A DNA stretch of 64,000 nucleotides. Source: a virus. The stretch spans positions 143,814 to 207,813 of the IMG/VR virus record IMGVR_UViG_3300042302_000394. The stretch is one strand, 5' to 3'. The translations under genes and the position numbers were made by a program. Positions 27,240 to 36,254 of the stretch are shown in pieces (positions within the stretch are counted from its first letter, which is position 1; each line of letters begins with the position of its first letter). Under the pieces are notes generated by a model that had not been told where the DNA came from, searched no databases, and saw only the letters and a program-made list of their open reading frames with translations.

Positions 27240-28931
27240 TTATGCTCTCACTGTCAAGTCTAATATGTCAAAATATCCTAATCCAGTATCGTAACAAATG
27301 AATATAGCAGCATTGACATCATCATAGTAATAGTCACCGGGTTTAAGATCGCTTAGGCTTAATCCGTTTGCAGCATCTGCATTGGTATACATTCTAGGTG
27401 CAGCTGACAGTTGTCCCGAGCCATCTGGAAATACTAGGGTGTAACCCGATTGTATAGTAATAGAACCGATACCGTCTGAAACAAGACCTTCTACGGCACT
27501 ACCTGTATAGCCAATGTCCCCTTGACTACCTGTATAACCATCACGTCCTATTACACCGTCAACACCTGCACTACCTGTGAATCCAATACTACCTGTATAA
27601 CCTAGATCACCGGCGCTGCCTACATCACCTTTTTCTCCTTGCGAACCTACATAACCTACGTTGCCTCTCGAACCTACATAGCCCACATCGCCTTGTGAAC
27701 CTACATAGCCCACATCGCCTTTTTCTCCCTGCGAACCTACATAACCTACGTTGCCTCTCGAACCTACATAGCCCACATCGCCTTGTGAACCAGTATATCC
27801 ATCTATGCCTTGGCTACCAGTAAAACCAATACTTCCAGTATACCCTAACTCTCCCTGCGGTCCTACAATATTTCCAACATCTAACCAATCATCACCGACC
27901 CAAATGTTTAAGTGGCCATTATCAGATGTAATGTATCCATCACCGATATTTCCTAGATAGGACCCGGGGAGAGTTGCGTAGGTAGAAGTACTACCTAAAA
28001 TCTGTACACTAGTACCGTCAGTACCTCGACTACCCACATAGCCCACATTTCCCTGACTACCTGTAAATCCTAATTCTCCTTGTGAACCCGAGTATCCAAT
28101 GCTTCCAGTAAAACCTAGATCACCTTGACTACCTGTAAATCCTAATTCACCTTGTGATCCGGTAAAACCTTGTGATCCAGTATATCCACGACTTCCAGTA
28201 AATCCTATATCGCCTTGACTACCAGTAAATCCAGTATCACCAACTGATCCATCAACACCGGCACTTCCAGTAAATCCTATATCGCCTTGACTACCAGTAA
28301 ATCCAGTATCACCAACTGATCCATCAACACCGGCACTTCCAGTAAATCCAGTATTGCCTTGACTACCAGTAAATCCAGTATCACCAACTGATCCATCAAC
28401 ACCGGCACTTCCAGTAAATCCAGTATTGCCTTGACTACCAGTAAATCCAGTATCACCAACTGATCCAGTATAACCTACATTCCCTTGACTACCTGTAAAA
28501 CCTTGACTGCCTGTGTAGCCCGTATATCCGAGATTTCCCTGAGATCCAGTGTACCCGGTATCTCCACGCGAGCCTGTATAGCCAATATTACCCTGCGAAC
28601 CTGTATAGCCTGTAGGGCCTTGTATTTTTCCTACATCAACCCAAACTGTCCCGTCCCATACCCATAAATTTCCAGTGGCTTCTTCAATAAATCCATCACC
28701 GGAATCGCCTGCGTAACTAGTTTCCAATTGAGTACTATTAGATACGCTGCCTGTAATAGTAACGCCACTACCCGAACCATTAAATTGCAGTAATCTGCCG
28801 CCAGGGGTAACGCCGTCACCTATGCGTAGGTCCCCTAATGTCTCATCATACCAAATTGTGCCCTTGTCCCCTACCCAGTCGTAAGAATTGACAGTTATTA
28901 TTCTACCGGCTTGTATTTTATAGATTGGCAT
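27240..28931 (-). CDS. Collagen-like tail fibre with Mtd-like N-terminus, 563 aa
   Basis: The first ~55 residues ([20 protein letters not shown], then [12 protein letters not shown]) resemble the major-tropism-type N-terminal domain. Collagen triplets follow ([27 protein letters not shown] and [13 protein letters not shown] types), with an insert ([20 protein letters not shown]) paralogous to that of the 659-aa fibre. The C-terminus is globular. Its start is leaderless: the TAAATA motif ends 5 nt upstream. Confidence 0.82.
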   Translation of the reverse strand: MPIYKIQAGRIITVNSYDWVGDKGTIWYDETLGDLRIGDGVTPGGRLLQFNGSGSGVTITGSVSNSTQLETSYAGDSGDGFIEEATGNLWVWDGTVWVDVGKIQGPTGYTGSQGNIGYTGSRGDTGYTGSQGNLGYTGYTGSQGFTGSQGNVGYTGSVGDTGFTGSQGNTGFTGSAGVDGSVGDTGFTGSQGNTGFTGSAGVDGSVGDTGFTGSQGDIGFTGSAGVDGSVGDTGFTGSQGDIGFTGSRGYTGSQGFTGSQGELGFTGSQGDLGFTGSIGYSGSQGELGFTGSQGNVGYVGSRGTDGTSVQILGSTSTYATLPGSYLGNIGDGYITSDNGHLNIWVGDDWLDVGNIVGPQGELGYTGSIGFTGSQGIDGYTGSQGDVGYVGSRGNVGYVGSQGEKGDVGYVGSQGDVGYVGSRGNVGYVGSQGEKGDVGSAGDLGYTGSIGFTGSAGVDGVIGRDGYTGSQGDIGYTGSAVEGLVSDGIGSITIQSGYTLVFPDGSGQLSAAPRMYTNADAANGLSLSDLKPGDYYYDDVNAAIFICYDTGLGYFDILDLTVRA

Positions 28932-28936
28932 AACGA

Positions 28937-28942
28937 TATTTA
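28937..28942 (-). promoter_or_regulatory. Late motif TAAATA abutting start of 27240-28931
   Basis: On the minus strand GATAAATATCGTT leads straight into ATG. The 5-nt gap leaves no room for a ribosome-binding site. Confidence 0.6.
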
Positions 28943-28952
28943 TCGTATGCTG

Positions 28953-29243
28953 TTATCTTGACATTAATGCTTTTAGTTGTTGAATAATGTCGTTCTGCTC
29001 AGGGGGCTCTTCGCCCACTGTTTCCTGACCTGTTAGTTTGTCTATAACAGGGCTGTCTTTGCCTGCTGCGGCTTTAGCAAGTTCTAGTTCTTGCTGCTGT
29101 GGGCTGATCATCACAGGATTTTGCTGCAATTCTGTATCGGCTTCCTCGGGTGGGTTTTGACCAGCAGCATTAACCACAGGATCTTCATCACCATTAATTG
29201 TAATGGTAATAGGTACATTAATGGTGAATTCTTTTGCTCTCAT
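28953..29243 (-). CDS. Small late protein with MRAKEF N-terminus, 96 aa
   Basis: The product begins MRAKEFTINVPITITINGDE and continues with a disordered, Gln/Pro/Glu-rich body. The first bases, ATGAGAGCA, are shared with 5199-5603 and 31838-32140, and all three sit directly behind a TAAATA motif. It may be a head-internal protein; function unknown. Confidence 0.7.
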   Translation of the reverse strand: MRAKEFTINVPITITINGDEDPVVNAAGQNPPEEADTELQQNPVMISPQQQELELAKAAAGKDSPVIDKLTGQETVGEEPPEQNDIIQQLKALMSR

Positions 29244-29247
29244 GATG

Positions 29248-29253
29248 TATTTA
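29248..29253 (-). promoter_or_regulatory. Late motif TAAATA abutting start of 28953-29243
   Basis: The minus-strand sequence is CTAAATACATC followed by ATG. The 4-nt gap predicts a leaderless mRNA. The 129 nt between here and 29382 hold short GC-rich inverted repeats (CCGTT/AACGG, GCCC/GGGC) but no gene. Confidence 0.6.
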
Positions 29254-29381
29254 GTTGCCGGTTACTTAATCCGGCGCCGAATTTTTTATGGCTCAGCAGT
29301 GTAATTACGCCGGCAATTTACGTTTGCTAGACGGACGCCTGCCCGGTGGGCTAACCGTTACGACAACGGACCTAAGGTGGT

Positions 29382-29822
29382 TTAGTTACACCAACTTTGT
29401 TTAGCATCGCCGTAATATTCGCGTGCTAGACCGTTGGCAATTAATCCTTGACGAATGCTCTGTCCATTGACTAAGATGTCTCCTAGAATGCGACCGCCAA
29501 ACTTGTCCCAACCGTAGATGATAACTTGATGTTTAGGGTGGGATTGAATCGCATGTGTGGTAAATTTGCTGGCCACTAATGCTCTCTCGTTTTCTTGCGG
29601 GCACTGTGCTCTGTGTCCTTTTTCCGGAGTATCAACACCAAATATACGAACTGCTAGTTCTGGCTTTAGTGGAGCAGGAAGGAATGGTGCTGCAATCACA
29701 ATAGTGTCACCGTCGCTTACACGTATAATCTGTGCGTCATAAGTTGCACCTTTAGGTGTCTTTTGTGCTAGAGCAGGAACTGCCGCCACTGCTAATAATA
29801 GGGTTAATAATAGTTTTTTCAT
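29382..29822 (-). CDS. Secreted thermonuclease (SNase-like)
   Basis: The start at 29822 is chosen because TAAATA ends 4 nt upstream and the product then begins with a clean signal peptide (MKKLLLTLLLAVAAVPALAQ). Staphylococcal-nuclease motifs follow: VSDGDTIVI (metal-binding Asp), RIFGVDTPE (catalytic Arg with Asp/Thr/Glu) and GGRILGD (second Arg). At 146 aa it is full length. It is expected to act in the periplasm or outside the cell, degrading DNA or RNA. Its place among fibre genes suggests late expression, perhaps to clear host or competitor DNA; that role is inference. Confidence 0.88.
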   Translation of the reverse strand: MKKLLLTLLLAVAAVPALAQKTPKGATYDAQIIRVSDGDTIVIAAPFLPAPLKPELAVRIFGVDTPEKGHRAQCPQENERALVASKFTTHAIQSHPKHQVIIYGWDKFGGRILGDILVNGQSIRQGLIANGLAREYYGDAKQSWCN

Positions 29823-29829
29823 AATGTAT

Positions 29830-31542
29830 TTAAGTAATTTCTTGCCAGCCAATTTGTGCCAGCACGTCTGCGTTGTTTGATGTTGCTGCCATAGTTAGTG
29901 TCACAATATCGCTGACTCCTGCCAATGTTCTGCCTAACTGAAACGCAAACGCATCTGCTCCTAGTTCCGATAGTTCTCTACTGCTGACATAACCAGTTTG
30001 TAGTTCTATACCGCCCGAAACTCCTGTGGCGGCCGTGTCATATTCAACAGTTCCTGAAGTACTGGTTCCTGCCCAAGTAGCACCAGTTAGGGTAGGGTTT
30101 AGCACCAATCTCCAACGATAGTAATTCACTGTGGGACTCAGCACATCCACTTGTCTGGGCAACACAATAGCATCTAATCTTGTGCTGGCCAATCTAATGC
30201 TGACCAACGGATAGTATGTTCCGGCATTGACCAATCTCAACACACTGGTGCCACGTCCTGCTGATTCGCTGTAGGTAAATGCGTTGTAGCCACCTTCGCT
30301 GATTACAGTGGAGCATATCTGTCTCATCATACTGGATGAAGCAGTGGCTCCAGTATTGGTTATTTCATAACGCACTGGCAGTACAGCCGTGGTCATATAA
30401 GTGGTGGTATTATTCACAACATTGGCATGATGGAATGTGTGGCAAAGCACATAAGCACCGTTGACAACAAATCCACAGCGAACACTTCCCACGCCCAACC
30501 ACTCAATGTCTGTCCAAAATATCTGTGTCCTGTCTACATTTAATGCGGCGAATGGATTGTCCCAAGCGTCTTGTCTTATCCTATCTTCAACCAACGCACC
30601 TGTACTATAACTTCTTATTACCAAATAGTTATATGCGCCATCATTTTCAAAATAGACTCCGTTGTTGGTGGTAAAATATCCCACACGCTGACGCAGGTTG
30701 GCCTTGGGAGTGTTCATGGCAAAAGTGGCCAACACCAGCAGACTCTTGCCTGGCTGATAAGGAAAAACTCTTTTGGTTTCTCGTATGACACTGGATCCAT
30801 TACTTGTGCTCACTGCCAGTCTAAATGTAGAACTGTCTGTTTCGTAGACCACTGTGCCGCCAGTGCTGGTGCTACTGCTAAAATCATTGTGGTCGTAATA
30901 TCTTGCTCTACTGTCAAACAGTGTATAAGGCTCACTGACTCGCAGTCTACCAAACGCATCAGTAGATCCTGTGCCCAATGTAAATGTGTTAGTGCCAGTT
31001 AGTGTGGCAGTTACCGTACCACTGACGGGTATAGGATTACCTGAATCGTTTTTAATCTCTACTTCCGGAAGGCTTGAGATAGCAACTGTGCCAGTTATAG
31101 TCCACGGTATTGTACCTTGGTATACTGTGGAGGTGGTTGGAAAGTTAGTTACAGCAAAACTGGTGTTGCTGATTGTCAGTGTATTGCTTACAAATACAGT
31201 TGAAGTAAAATTACTTACTGTGACTGTTCCTGTGATAGCAGGTAGAGAAGAAATATTTACAGTTGATGTAAAATTGCTGACTACAACTTGTCCGTTGGTT
31301 CCTATGCTAACTGTCCAGGTGCCTTCTTGACGAACACTAATGCTTTCTAATGCAGCCAGTGTTGATGTACTTAAACTTACAGTGTCAACAATAACATCAC
31401 CTTCAAGATTGATACCATCAACATGTACACGAGCCACGGGTTGCCCCTGGCTGTTGTACTGCATAGTCTTATGAATATTTAGAAGATTGCTCTCCTGTGG
31501 ATGTTCATAGGCTGTGCTGTTCTGATAGCGATCAACCGCCAT
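29830..31542 (-). CDS. Virion structural protein, 570 aa
   Basis: The N-terminal part has repeated beta strands (VVVSNFTSTVNISSLPAITG, TVTVSNFTSTVFVSNTLTIS). The second half begins at GRLRVSEPYTLFDSRARYYD, a signature I know from structural proteins of marine T4-like phages. The C-terminus ends LAQIGWQEIT. No enzymatic motif is seen. It starts 2 nt after the upstream gene, so the operon from 32140 to 29830 is tightly packed. Confidence 0.78.
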   Translation of the reverse strand: MAVDRYQNSTAYEHPQESNLLNIHKTMQYNSQGQPVARVHVDGINLEGDVIVDTVSLSTSTLAALESISVRQEGTWTVSIGTNGQVVVSNFTSTVNISSLPAITGTVTVSNFTSTVFVSNTLTISNTSFAVTNFPTTSTVYQGTIPWTITGTVAISSLPEVEIKNDSGNPIPVSGTVTATLTGTNTFTLGTGSTDAFGRLRVSEPYTLFDSRARYYDHNDFSSSTSTGGTVVYETDSSTFRLAVSTSNGSSVIRETKRVFPYQPGKSLLVLATFAMNTPKANLRQRVGYFTTNNGVYFENDGAYNYLVIRSYSTGALVEDRIRQDAWDNPFAALNVDRTQIFWTDIEWLGVGSVRCGFVVNGAYVLCHTFHHANVVNNTTTYMTTAVLPVRYEITNTGATASSSMMRQICSTVISEGGYNAFTYSESAGRGTSVLRLVNAGTYYPLVSIRLASTRLDAIVLPRQVDVLSPTVNYYRWRLVLNPTLTGATWAGTSTSGTVEYDTAATGVSGGIELQTGYVSSRELSELGADAFAFQLGRTLAGVSDIVTLTMAATSNNADVLAQIGWQEIT

Positions 31543-31544
31543 AA

Positions 31545-31835
31545 TTAATCAGCGTCGATAAGTGTAACGTAACCTAAACCCGTTGGACTGATAAACGCAA
31601 CGTGCGTTCCTGTAGTAACATTAAAATCCATCATAGAGTTTGCAGGAACTACACAGCTGGCAGTCGTTGCAGCAACAGTTCCTGTACCGAATGACATGAA
31701 CTGGCTAGTACCGTTGGTTACTACAGTAATACGTCTTGCGGTAATTGCTGTATTAACACTGGCTGCACCTGTTTGCAGTGTGGTGAATTTTGGAGTGGCG
31801 CTATTGCTAGCATAAAGGGTGTGATATCTACTCAT
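31545..31835 (-). CDS. Small virion protein, 96 aa
   Basis: This beta-rich protein (FTTLQTGAASVNTAITARRI, TASCVVPANSMMDFNV) has no known function. It lies between two late genes with gaps of 2 nt, consistent with a minor tail or fibre component. Confidence 0.7.
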   Translation of the reverse strand: MSRYHTLYASNSATPKFTTLQTGAASVNTAITARRITVVTNGTSQFMSFGTGTVAATTASCVVPANSMMDFNVTTGTHVAFISPTGLGYVTLIDAD

Positions 31836-31837
31836 TG

Positions 31838-32140
31838 TTATTCCTTGGTTTGAAAGTTTGGATACATGCTTACGCTGTCTGATCTAATGTCACTAGGGTT
31901 TTTAGGACCGTTTAGTCCGCCTAGCCCTGCGGCTGTGGTCACGCTGTCAATGCCTTGTACATGCACGTCTGGACTGTTGTCATACATGCCAGCAGATTTA
32001 ACTTCTACAGGTTCTGCTGATAATTGTGCAAACAGTTGTGCAAAGGCACCACCGATCGGATCTTGCTGTGTAGATTGTTGGGCGCACTCAACTTGATCAA
32101 TAAGATCCAGTACGCCACGAATAATTTCAGTTGCTCTCAT
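31838..32140 (-). CDS. Late protein with MRATEI N-terminus, 100 aa
   Basis: The product begins MRATEIIRGVLDLIDQVE, an amphipathic helix of the capsid-targeting type with QVE as a possible cleavage site. A Gln-rich helix and a disordered tail follow. The ATG lies 6 nt behind a TAAATA motif, so the start is leaderless. Confidence 0.7.
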   Translation of the reverse strand: MRATEIIRGVLDLIDQVECAQQSTQQDPIGGAFAQLFAQLSAEPVEVKSAGMYDNSPDVHVQGIDSVTTAAGLGGLNGPKNPSDIRSDSVSMYPNFQTKE

Positions 32141-32146
32141 AATGTG

Positions 32147-32152
32147 TATTTA
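32147..32152 (-). promoter_or_regulatory. Late motif TAAATA abutting start of 31838-32140
   Basis: The minus strand reads GTAAATACACATT followed by ATGAGAGCA; the gap is 6 nt. Confidence 0.6.
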
Positions 32153-32170
32153 CTCGTAAGTTAACACTGA

Positions 32171-34870
32171 TTAGACTATGTTGATAACATTACCCATTAC
32201 GCCATGGATAGTGCATTGATAATACAGTGTAGATGGTGCATTCATTGGCACAGTAAATGTCTGTGTGCCTGCTTGACTGCCTGAAACGCCGTCAGTATAA
32301 GCTGCGCCGCCGTCACTTACTCTAATAGCAAAGGGATGACTGCCACCCGTAGTGTTGATAAAAGTATAGGTAAATCCTCTGTATAGATATAGCACAGGAT
32401 CATTAGTGTTGCCTGCAACTACACCGGGTCCGCTGAATACGTAATCACTAGTTCCAGTAGATGATACTGACCACGTAATAGAAGCACTAGGGCCAGTTGG
32501 CCCTGTATCGCCTTGTGGTCCTTGTGGTCCAGTTACTCCTTGTGGACCAGTTGGACCTACGTTTCCTTGAACGCCTTGTGAACCACTTGGCCCAGTTGGC
32601 CCTGATGGTCCAATAAATCCTATGCCGTTTGCTCCACTAGGTCCTGATGGCCCGGTTGGCCCGGTGGGTCCTGTGGCCCCGTCGACTCCTGTGGGTCCCG
32701 ATGGCCCAGTAGGACCCGAAGGTCCTGCTACTGCGCTTGCCGGTCCTGCTGGTCCAGTGGCGCCTGATGGGCCAGTAGGTCCTGTATCACCAGATGGTCC
32801 TTGTGGACCAGTTGGGCCTGCACCTGTAGGTCCTGTATCGCCTGGAATTCCTTGAGCACCTGATGGTCCAGTTGGACCAGTTGGACCTACAGCTCCTTGA
32901 ACACCCTGTGGGCCAGTTGGACCCACGTCTCCTTGAACGCCTTGTGGACCTTGCGGGCCACCGGATGGGCCAGTTGGACCCACGTCTCCTTGAACGCCTT
33001 GTGGACCAGCAGGGCCAGTTGCACCAGTAGGCCCCTGTGGACCTACGTCTCCTTGAACGCCTTGTGGACCTTGCGGGCCACCGGATGGGCCAGTTGGACC
33101 CACGTCTCCTTGAACGCCTTGTGGACCAGCAGGGCCAGTTGCACCTACCGATCCTTGACCACCGGCAGGGCCAGTTGGACCCACGTCTCCTTGAACGCCT
33201 TGTGGACCAGCAGGACCAGTTGGACCTACAGCTCCTTGACCACCAGCAGGTCCTTGTGGGCCAGTTAGTCCTTGTGATCCGGTACTTGCAACTACAATAC
33301 CATTTACACTTATATCACCTTCGAGTGTAACTTGCAAAGGAATACCGCCAAAATATACGGTGCTAGTCCCAACATACAAACTACGCCATTGTTTATCAGC
33401 ACTACCTAAATCAAATCTTATATCATCTGTTGGAATTAAACTGTTTTGCACTTGTAAGTCTGTACCTGTTGCCAGTGACCCTATCTTTGTAAACTTAAAT
33501 GTTCCTGTTGATGAAAGCTCCGATGAAACTATGCTAGTAGTAGTAGTTCCGGAGTTAGTAAAAAACATAAACTTGGCAGTGGGGAAAGTCCCTGTGTTTT
33601 CAACTCGAACGTGTATTCTTGCGGGAGCCATGAATTGTGTTGGAGTTCGAGTTGAAAACACAAGCTCTGCAATATTATCATTTTCTAACAAAGGTGTTGG
33701 TGCAGTTGCTGTTCCTCTAGTTCTAACCCATCTAAAATCTAATGCATCTGGTTGATCAAAGTGTTGTGAAAATGACCAACCTGCGGCACCTGGTATAAAA
33801 AGTTCTCTAGACCAAGCAACACTTGTACCAGTATTAGAGGTAGCACCACCAATAAAAATTACCTGACTATCGAAATTGTAAGACATTGCTAAACTAGGAG
33901 AAATTTCTGTATTATTAGTTGTTCCGTAGAGTGCAAATCTTCCAAATTGACCAGGATTTACTCTTCCTTGTCTAATACCATCTATACTAATTCCGGTTGT
34001 TGGATCTACAGATACTTGGTAATTGTCAAAGTACATGGATGTAGATGCTACATGTATCGTTCCACTGTTTAGGTATAGATTGCCTTGTCCAGTTAGTTCT
34101 AACTTTTTAACCCAGGTAGTTTCCTGTCCGGTGGTAGGGACTGTATAGGTTTCAAATGAATTGTCAGCAACACCGATACCGAATAATGTCTGTGAATCAC
34201 CCGGTCCCGTATCCCCTAGAAATAAAACTTGATTTATGTTTGCATCTTCATTTACTAAAACTGTTGATTGCTCGTATGCCGAGGCGAATCCGTATGCTCG
34301 ATATTCACCTCCGGTAAATGGAGTTGATTCTAAGTGACGTATTCTACTATAATTGTCACTATCATAACCTCCAACAACAATAGCTTGACGAATGGTAAGT
34401 GTGTTAACATAGACGGTATTCCATCTACGTAGGTCAGATCCTAAGTTAAATTGGTTACTAGCATTGGGTAATACATTACCGGAAGTTACTAAGTTTCCAA
34501 AGCTATTTAGACTAGTAACAAAAGATCCGTTAACCAGAGACGACGTGGTTGAAAATCCGCCCCCGGTACCGGCAGGGCCAGTTGGGCCAGTCTCACCTTG
34601 TGGCCCAGCAGGGCCGGTAGGACCGGCAGCTACAGTAAATTGAACAATATTTAATGCATCATTATATACAGCAGTCATGCCACTATGACTACTATGAACT
34701 AATAGCGTAGCACCAGCGTCTGCTACTGCTTCTGTAAAATCAGTACCAGTTGTTCCTAGCAGTGTGGCAATTTCTGTAAAATTTTGATTTACTTTGATAA
34801 ATGCAGATCGTATGCTGTCACCGTCGCCTGAGTTTGCATTAGAACCTGTATTGATAACTTGAATGGTCAT
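32171..34870 (-). CDS. Collagen-like tail fibre with cupredoxin-like tip, 899 aa
   Basis: The N-terminus (~1-80, [20 protein letters not shown]) is a typical fibre attachment domain. A beta-rich region follows to ~540. Residues ~540-790 are proline-containing collagen triplets ([13 protein letters not shown] type), unlike the GSQ-type triplets of the other fibres. The last ~100 residues form a cupredoxin-like domain with [28 protein letters not shown]: His, Cys, His and Met are placed as in type-1 copper sites. The domain is also seen at the ends of cyanophage fibres. Copper binding is inference. Confidence 0.83.
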   Translation of the reverse strand: MTIQVINTGSNANSGDGDSIRSAFIKVNQNFTEIATLLGTTGTDFTEAVADAGATLLVHSSHSGMTAVYNDALNIVQFTVAAGPTGPAGPQGETGPTGPAGTGGGFSTTSSLVNGSFVTSLNSFGNLVTSGNVLPNASNQFNLGSDLRRWNTVYVNTLTIRQAIVVGGYDSDNYSRIRHLESTPFTGGEYRAYGFASAYEQSTVLVNEDANINQVLFLGDTGPGDSQTLFGIGVADNSFETYTVPTTGQETTWVKKLELTGQGNLYLNSGTIHVASTSMYFDNYQVSVDPTTGISIDGIRQGRVNPGQFGRFALYGTTNNTEISPSLAMSYNFDSQVIFIGGATSNTGTSVAWSRELFIPGAAGWSFSQHFDQPDALDFRWVRTRGTATAPTPLLENDNIAELVFSTRTPTQFMAPARIHVRVENTGTFPTAKFMFFTNSGTTTTSIVSSELSSTGTFKFTKIGSLATGTDLQVQNSLIPTDDIRFDLGSADKQWRSLYVGTSTVYFGGIPLQVTLEGDISVNGIVVASTGSQGLTGPQGPAGGQGAVGPTGPAGPQGVQGDVGPTGPAGGQGSVGATGPAGPQGVQGDVGPTGPSGGPQGPQGVQGDVGPQGPTGATGPAGPQGVQGDVGPTGPSGGPQGPQGVQGDVGPTGPQGVQGAVGPTGPTGPSGAQGIPGDTGPTGAGPTGPQGPSGDTGPTGPSGATGPAGPASAVAGPSGPTGPSGPTGVDGATGPTGPTGPSGPSGANGIGFIGPSGPTGPSGSQGVQGNVGPTGPQGVTGPQGPQGDTGPTGPSASITWSVSSTGTSDYVFSGPGVVAGNTNDPVLYLYRGFTYTFINTTGGSHPFAIRVSDGGAAYTDGVSGSQAGTQTFTVPMNAPSTLYYQCTIHGVMGNVINIV

Positions 34871-34872
34871 TT

Positions 34873-35160
34873 TTATAATCCTGCTAGTTTTCTAATTGAC
34901 TCTAACTGATCCGGTTTCTCTAGAATCTTGTCATAATCTTGCATAGTGAGTACACCCTTGTTCTTAATAGCCAAAATGTTAGTGATAACAAAGTGCAGGT
35001 CTGCATCCGATTTTACGTCCTCGCGGGCTAGTTCTAAAATTCGAGTAAGTAATGGAATATCCAATGTTACTGTATCAACAGCATCTGCGGACTCCTTTAC
35101 TGTAATATTTGGTTTGGCAGGGTTTACAATGCCGGAATGTATAAAAGTTGAGTGACTCAT
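34873..35160 (-). CDS. Conserved phage protein, 95 aa
   Basis: The segment [24 protein letters not shown] is typical of a small T4-like phage protein family of unknown function; the rest is helical. It starts 5 nt behind a TAAATA motif (minus, 35171-35166), so it is predicted leaderless. It is divergent from the HNH gene, and their promoters lie side by side. Confidence 0.73.
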   Translation of the reverse strand: MSHSTFIHSGIVNPAKPNITVKESADAVDTVTLDIPLLTRILELAREDVKSDADLHFVITNILAIKNKGVLTMQDYDKILEKPDQLESIRKLAGL

Positions 35161-35165
35161 ATGAC

Positions 35166-35171
35166 TATTTA
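35166..35171 (-). promoter_or_regulatory. Late motif TAAATA abutting start of 34873-35160
   Basis: The minus strand reads CTAAATAGTCAT followed by ATG, a 5-nt gap. Confidence 0.58.
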
Positions 35172-35172
35172 G

Positions 35173-35206
35173 TTGCTCTTTATGGTAAATGACTGTATAA
35201 TAAATA
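35173..35206 (+). promoter_or_regulatory. Overlapping early and late promoters of the HNH gene
   Basis: TTGCTC (35173-35178), a 17-nt spacer holding TGGTAAA, and TATAAT (35196-35201) form a sigma70 promoter. Its -10 overlaps AATAAATA (35199-35206), a late motif, so the gene could be read both early and late. Confidence 0.68.
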
Positions 35207-35236
35207 CTGGGTCACAACAACCTTTGAAAGTAGTAA

Positions 35237-35749
35237 ATGAGTTCGACATTATTGTTAAATGCAGACGGAGCCCCGATTTCTTGGCTACCGTTGAGCACAA
35301 TTTCCTGGGAAGAATCTATTAAGTTCATAGTGCTTGAAAAAGCCACTGTGTTAGATGTCTACGATAATTGGGTCGTGCATAGTGCAAACTGGGAAACACA
35401 GGTTCCTGCCGTTATGATTCTTCGCGAGTACGAAAAGCGCAAGACTGCAATTCGTTATTCCAAACATAATGTGTTCCTTCGTGATGGCTATACATGCCAG
35501 TACTGTGGGGATGATGTAAGCCGTAAAACAGCCACGTTAGACCACGTGCTGCCAGTTAGTCACGGTGGTAAGACTACCTTTGAAAACACTGTCTGCGCCT
35601 GCGCGAGCTGTAATGCAAACAAGGGTAACGACAAGAAGATTGTGCCAAAGCACAAGCCAGTTAAGCCCACCTACTATCAATTAGTAGACAAGCGTAGACA
35701 GCAAAAGTGGGATATACCACACCCATCGTGGGCCAACTACTTAGGATAA
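35237..35749 (+). CDS. HNH endonuclease-like protein, 170 aa
   Basis: An HNH core lies at ~80-133: FLRDGYTCQYCGDD, then LDHVLPVSHGG with the catalytic His-Asp-His pattern, ENTVCACASCNANKG with the second CxxC. The two CxxC pairs bind zinc. The N-terminal ~75 residues (LLLNADGAPISWLPLSTISW) are the extension seen in stand-alone bacterial and phage HNH proteins. It may be a homing or a genome-processing nuclease. It is convergent with the IF-1 gene. Confidence 0.88.
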   Translation: MSSTLLLNADGAPISWLPLSTISWEESIKFIVLEKATVLDVYDNWVVHSANWETQVPAVMILREYEKRKTAIRYSKHNVFLRDGYTCQYCGDDVSRKTATLDHVLPVSHGGKTTFENTVCACASCNANKGNDKKIVPKHKPVKPTYYQLVDKRRQQKWDIPHPSWANYLG

Positions 35750-35752
35750 AAG

Positions 35753-35774
35753 AAAAGCACCGTAAGGTGCTTTT
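35753..35774. terminator. Bidirectional terminator between HNH and IF-1 genes
   Basis: AAAAGCACC (35753-35761), loop GTAA, GGTGCTTTT (35766-35774), followed by more T. It serves both converging genes. Confidence 0.9.
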
Positions 35775-35789
35775 TTTATGACCCAAATT

Positions 35790-36008
35790 TTATTTTGAAC
35801 GATATACTATACGACATTTAGTTAAGTCGTATGGGCTCATTTCTACCCTAACTCTATCCCCTAACAGTATTTGAATTCTGTTCTGTCGCATCTTGCCCGA
35901 GATGAATCCCAGAACTGCGGAACCTTGTTCCAACCTTACCCGAAACATTGCGTTGGGTAGTACTTCTTCGATCCTGCCCTCAAGGCTGATCATATCTTCT
36001 TTAGCCAC
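35790..36008 (-). CDS. infA: Translation initiation factor IF-1
   Basis: At 72 aa it has exactly the bacterial length. It reads as a complete S1/OB-fold IF-1: [63 protein letters not shown]-1 binds the ribosomal A site with IF-2 and IF-3 during initiation. It is the third gene of a minus-strand operon behind DNA ligase and an 80-aa protein, driven by the sigma70 promoter at 37579-37607. A phage copy could bias host ribosomes toward phage mRNAs, including leaderless ones; that is inference. Confidence 0.95.
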   Translation of the reverse strand: MAKEDMISLEGRIEEVLPNAMFRVRLEQGSAVLGFISGKMRQNRIQILLGDRVRVEMSPYDLTKCRIVYRSK

Positions 36009-36010
36009 GA

Positions 36011-36253
36011 TTAAACACTTTCTCCTTTAAGTCCTTTAATGACCATTTCTTTAGCTCTCCTATCTAAATCAGCTACTTCAGCTTTGTGTATATTTACTGC
36101 CATTTGAATCATAAAGTCCGTTATGGCAATCTTGCCCCGATCAGTAAAATAACAGTATTCTGGACCTACGGCACTGCGGTGGTAGAATCGATCGTCCCTG
36201 GCCAACTCGCAGAAGCCTCCGAACATTAAATTTTTAACAGCTTCTTTATCCAT
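36011..36253 (-). CDS. Hypothetical protein between ligase and IF-1, 80 aa
   Basis: The start at 36253 lies 1 nt after the ligase stop; a longer frame upstream is only the ligase in another frame. The product ([20 protein letters not shown] to GLKGESV) is helical with a winged-helix-like centre ([15 protein letters not shown]). I do not recognise it. Coupling to ligase and infA suggests shared early expression. Confidence 0.7.
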   Translation of the reverse strand: MDKEAVKNLMFGGFCELARDDRFYHRSAVGPEYCYFTDRGKIAITDFMIQMAVNIHKAEVADLDRRAKEMVIKGLKGESV

Positions 36254-36254
36254 A

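Noticed and set aside
20318-28931. Diversity-generating retroelement suggested by Mtd-like N-termini
   Set aside because: Only the attachment domain resembles Mtd. No reverse transcriptase, template repeat or accessory gene was seen in the window.
29250-29381. Small RNA or gene in the 130-nt gap before the thermonuclease stop
   Set aside because: Only short GC-rich inverted repeats were seen, with no promoter or open frame that can be supported.
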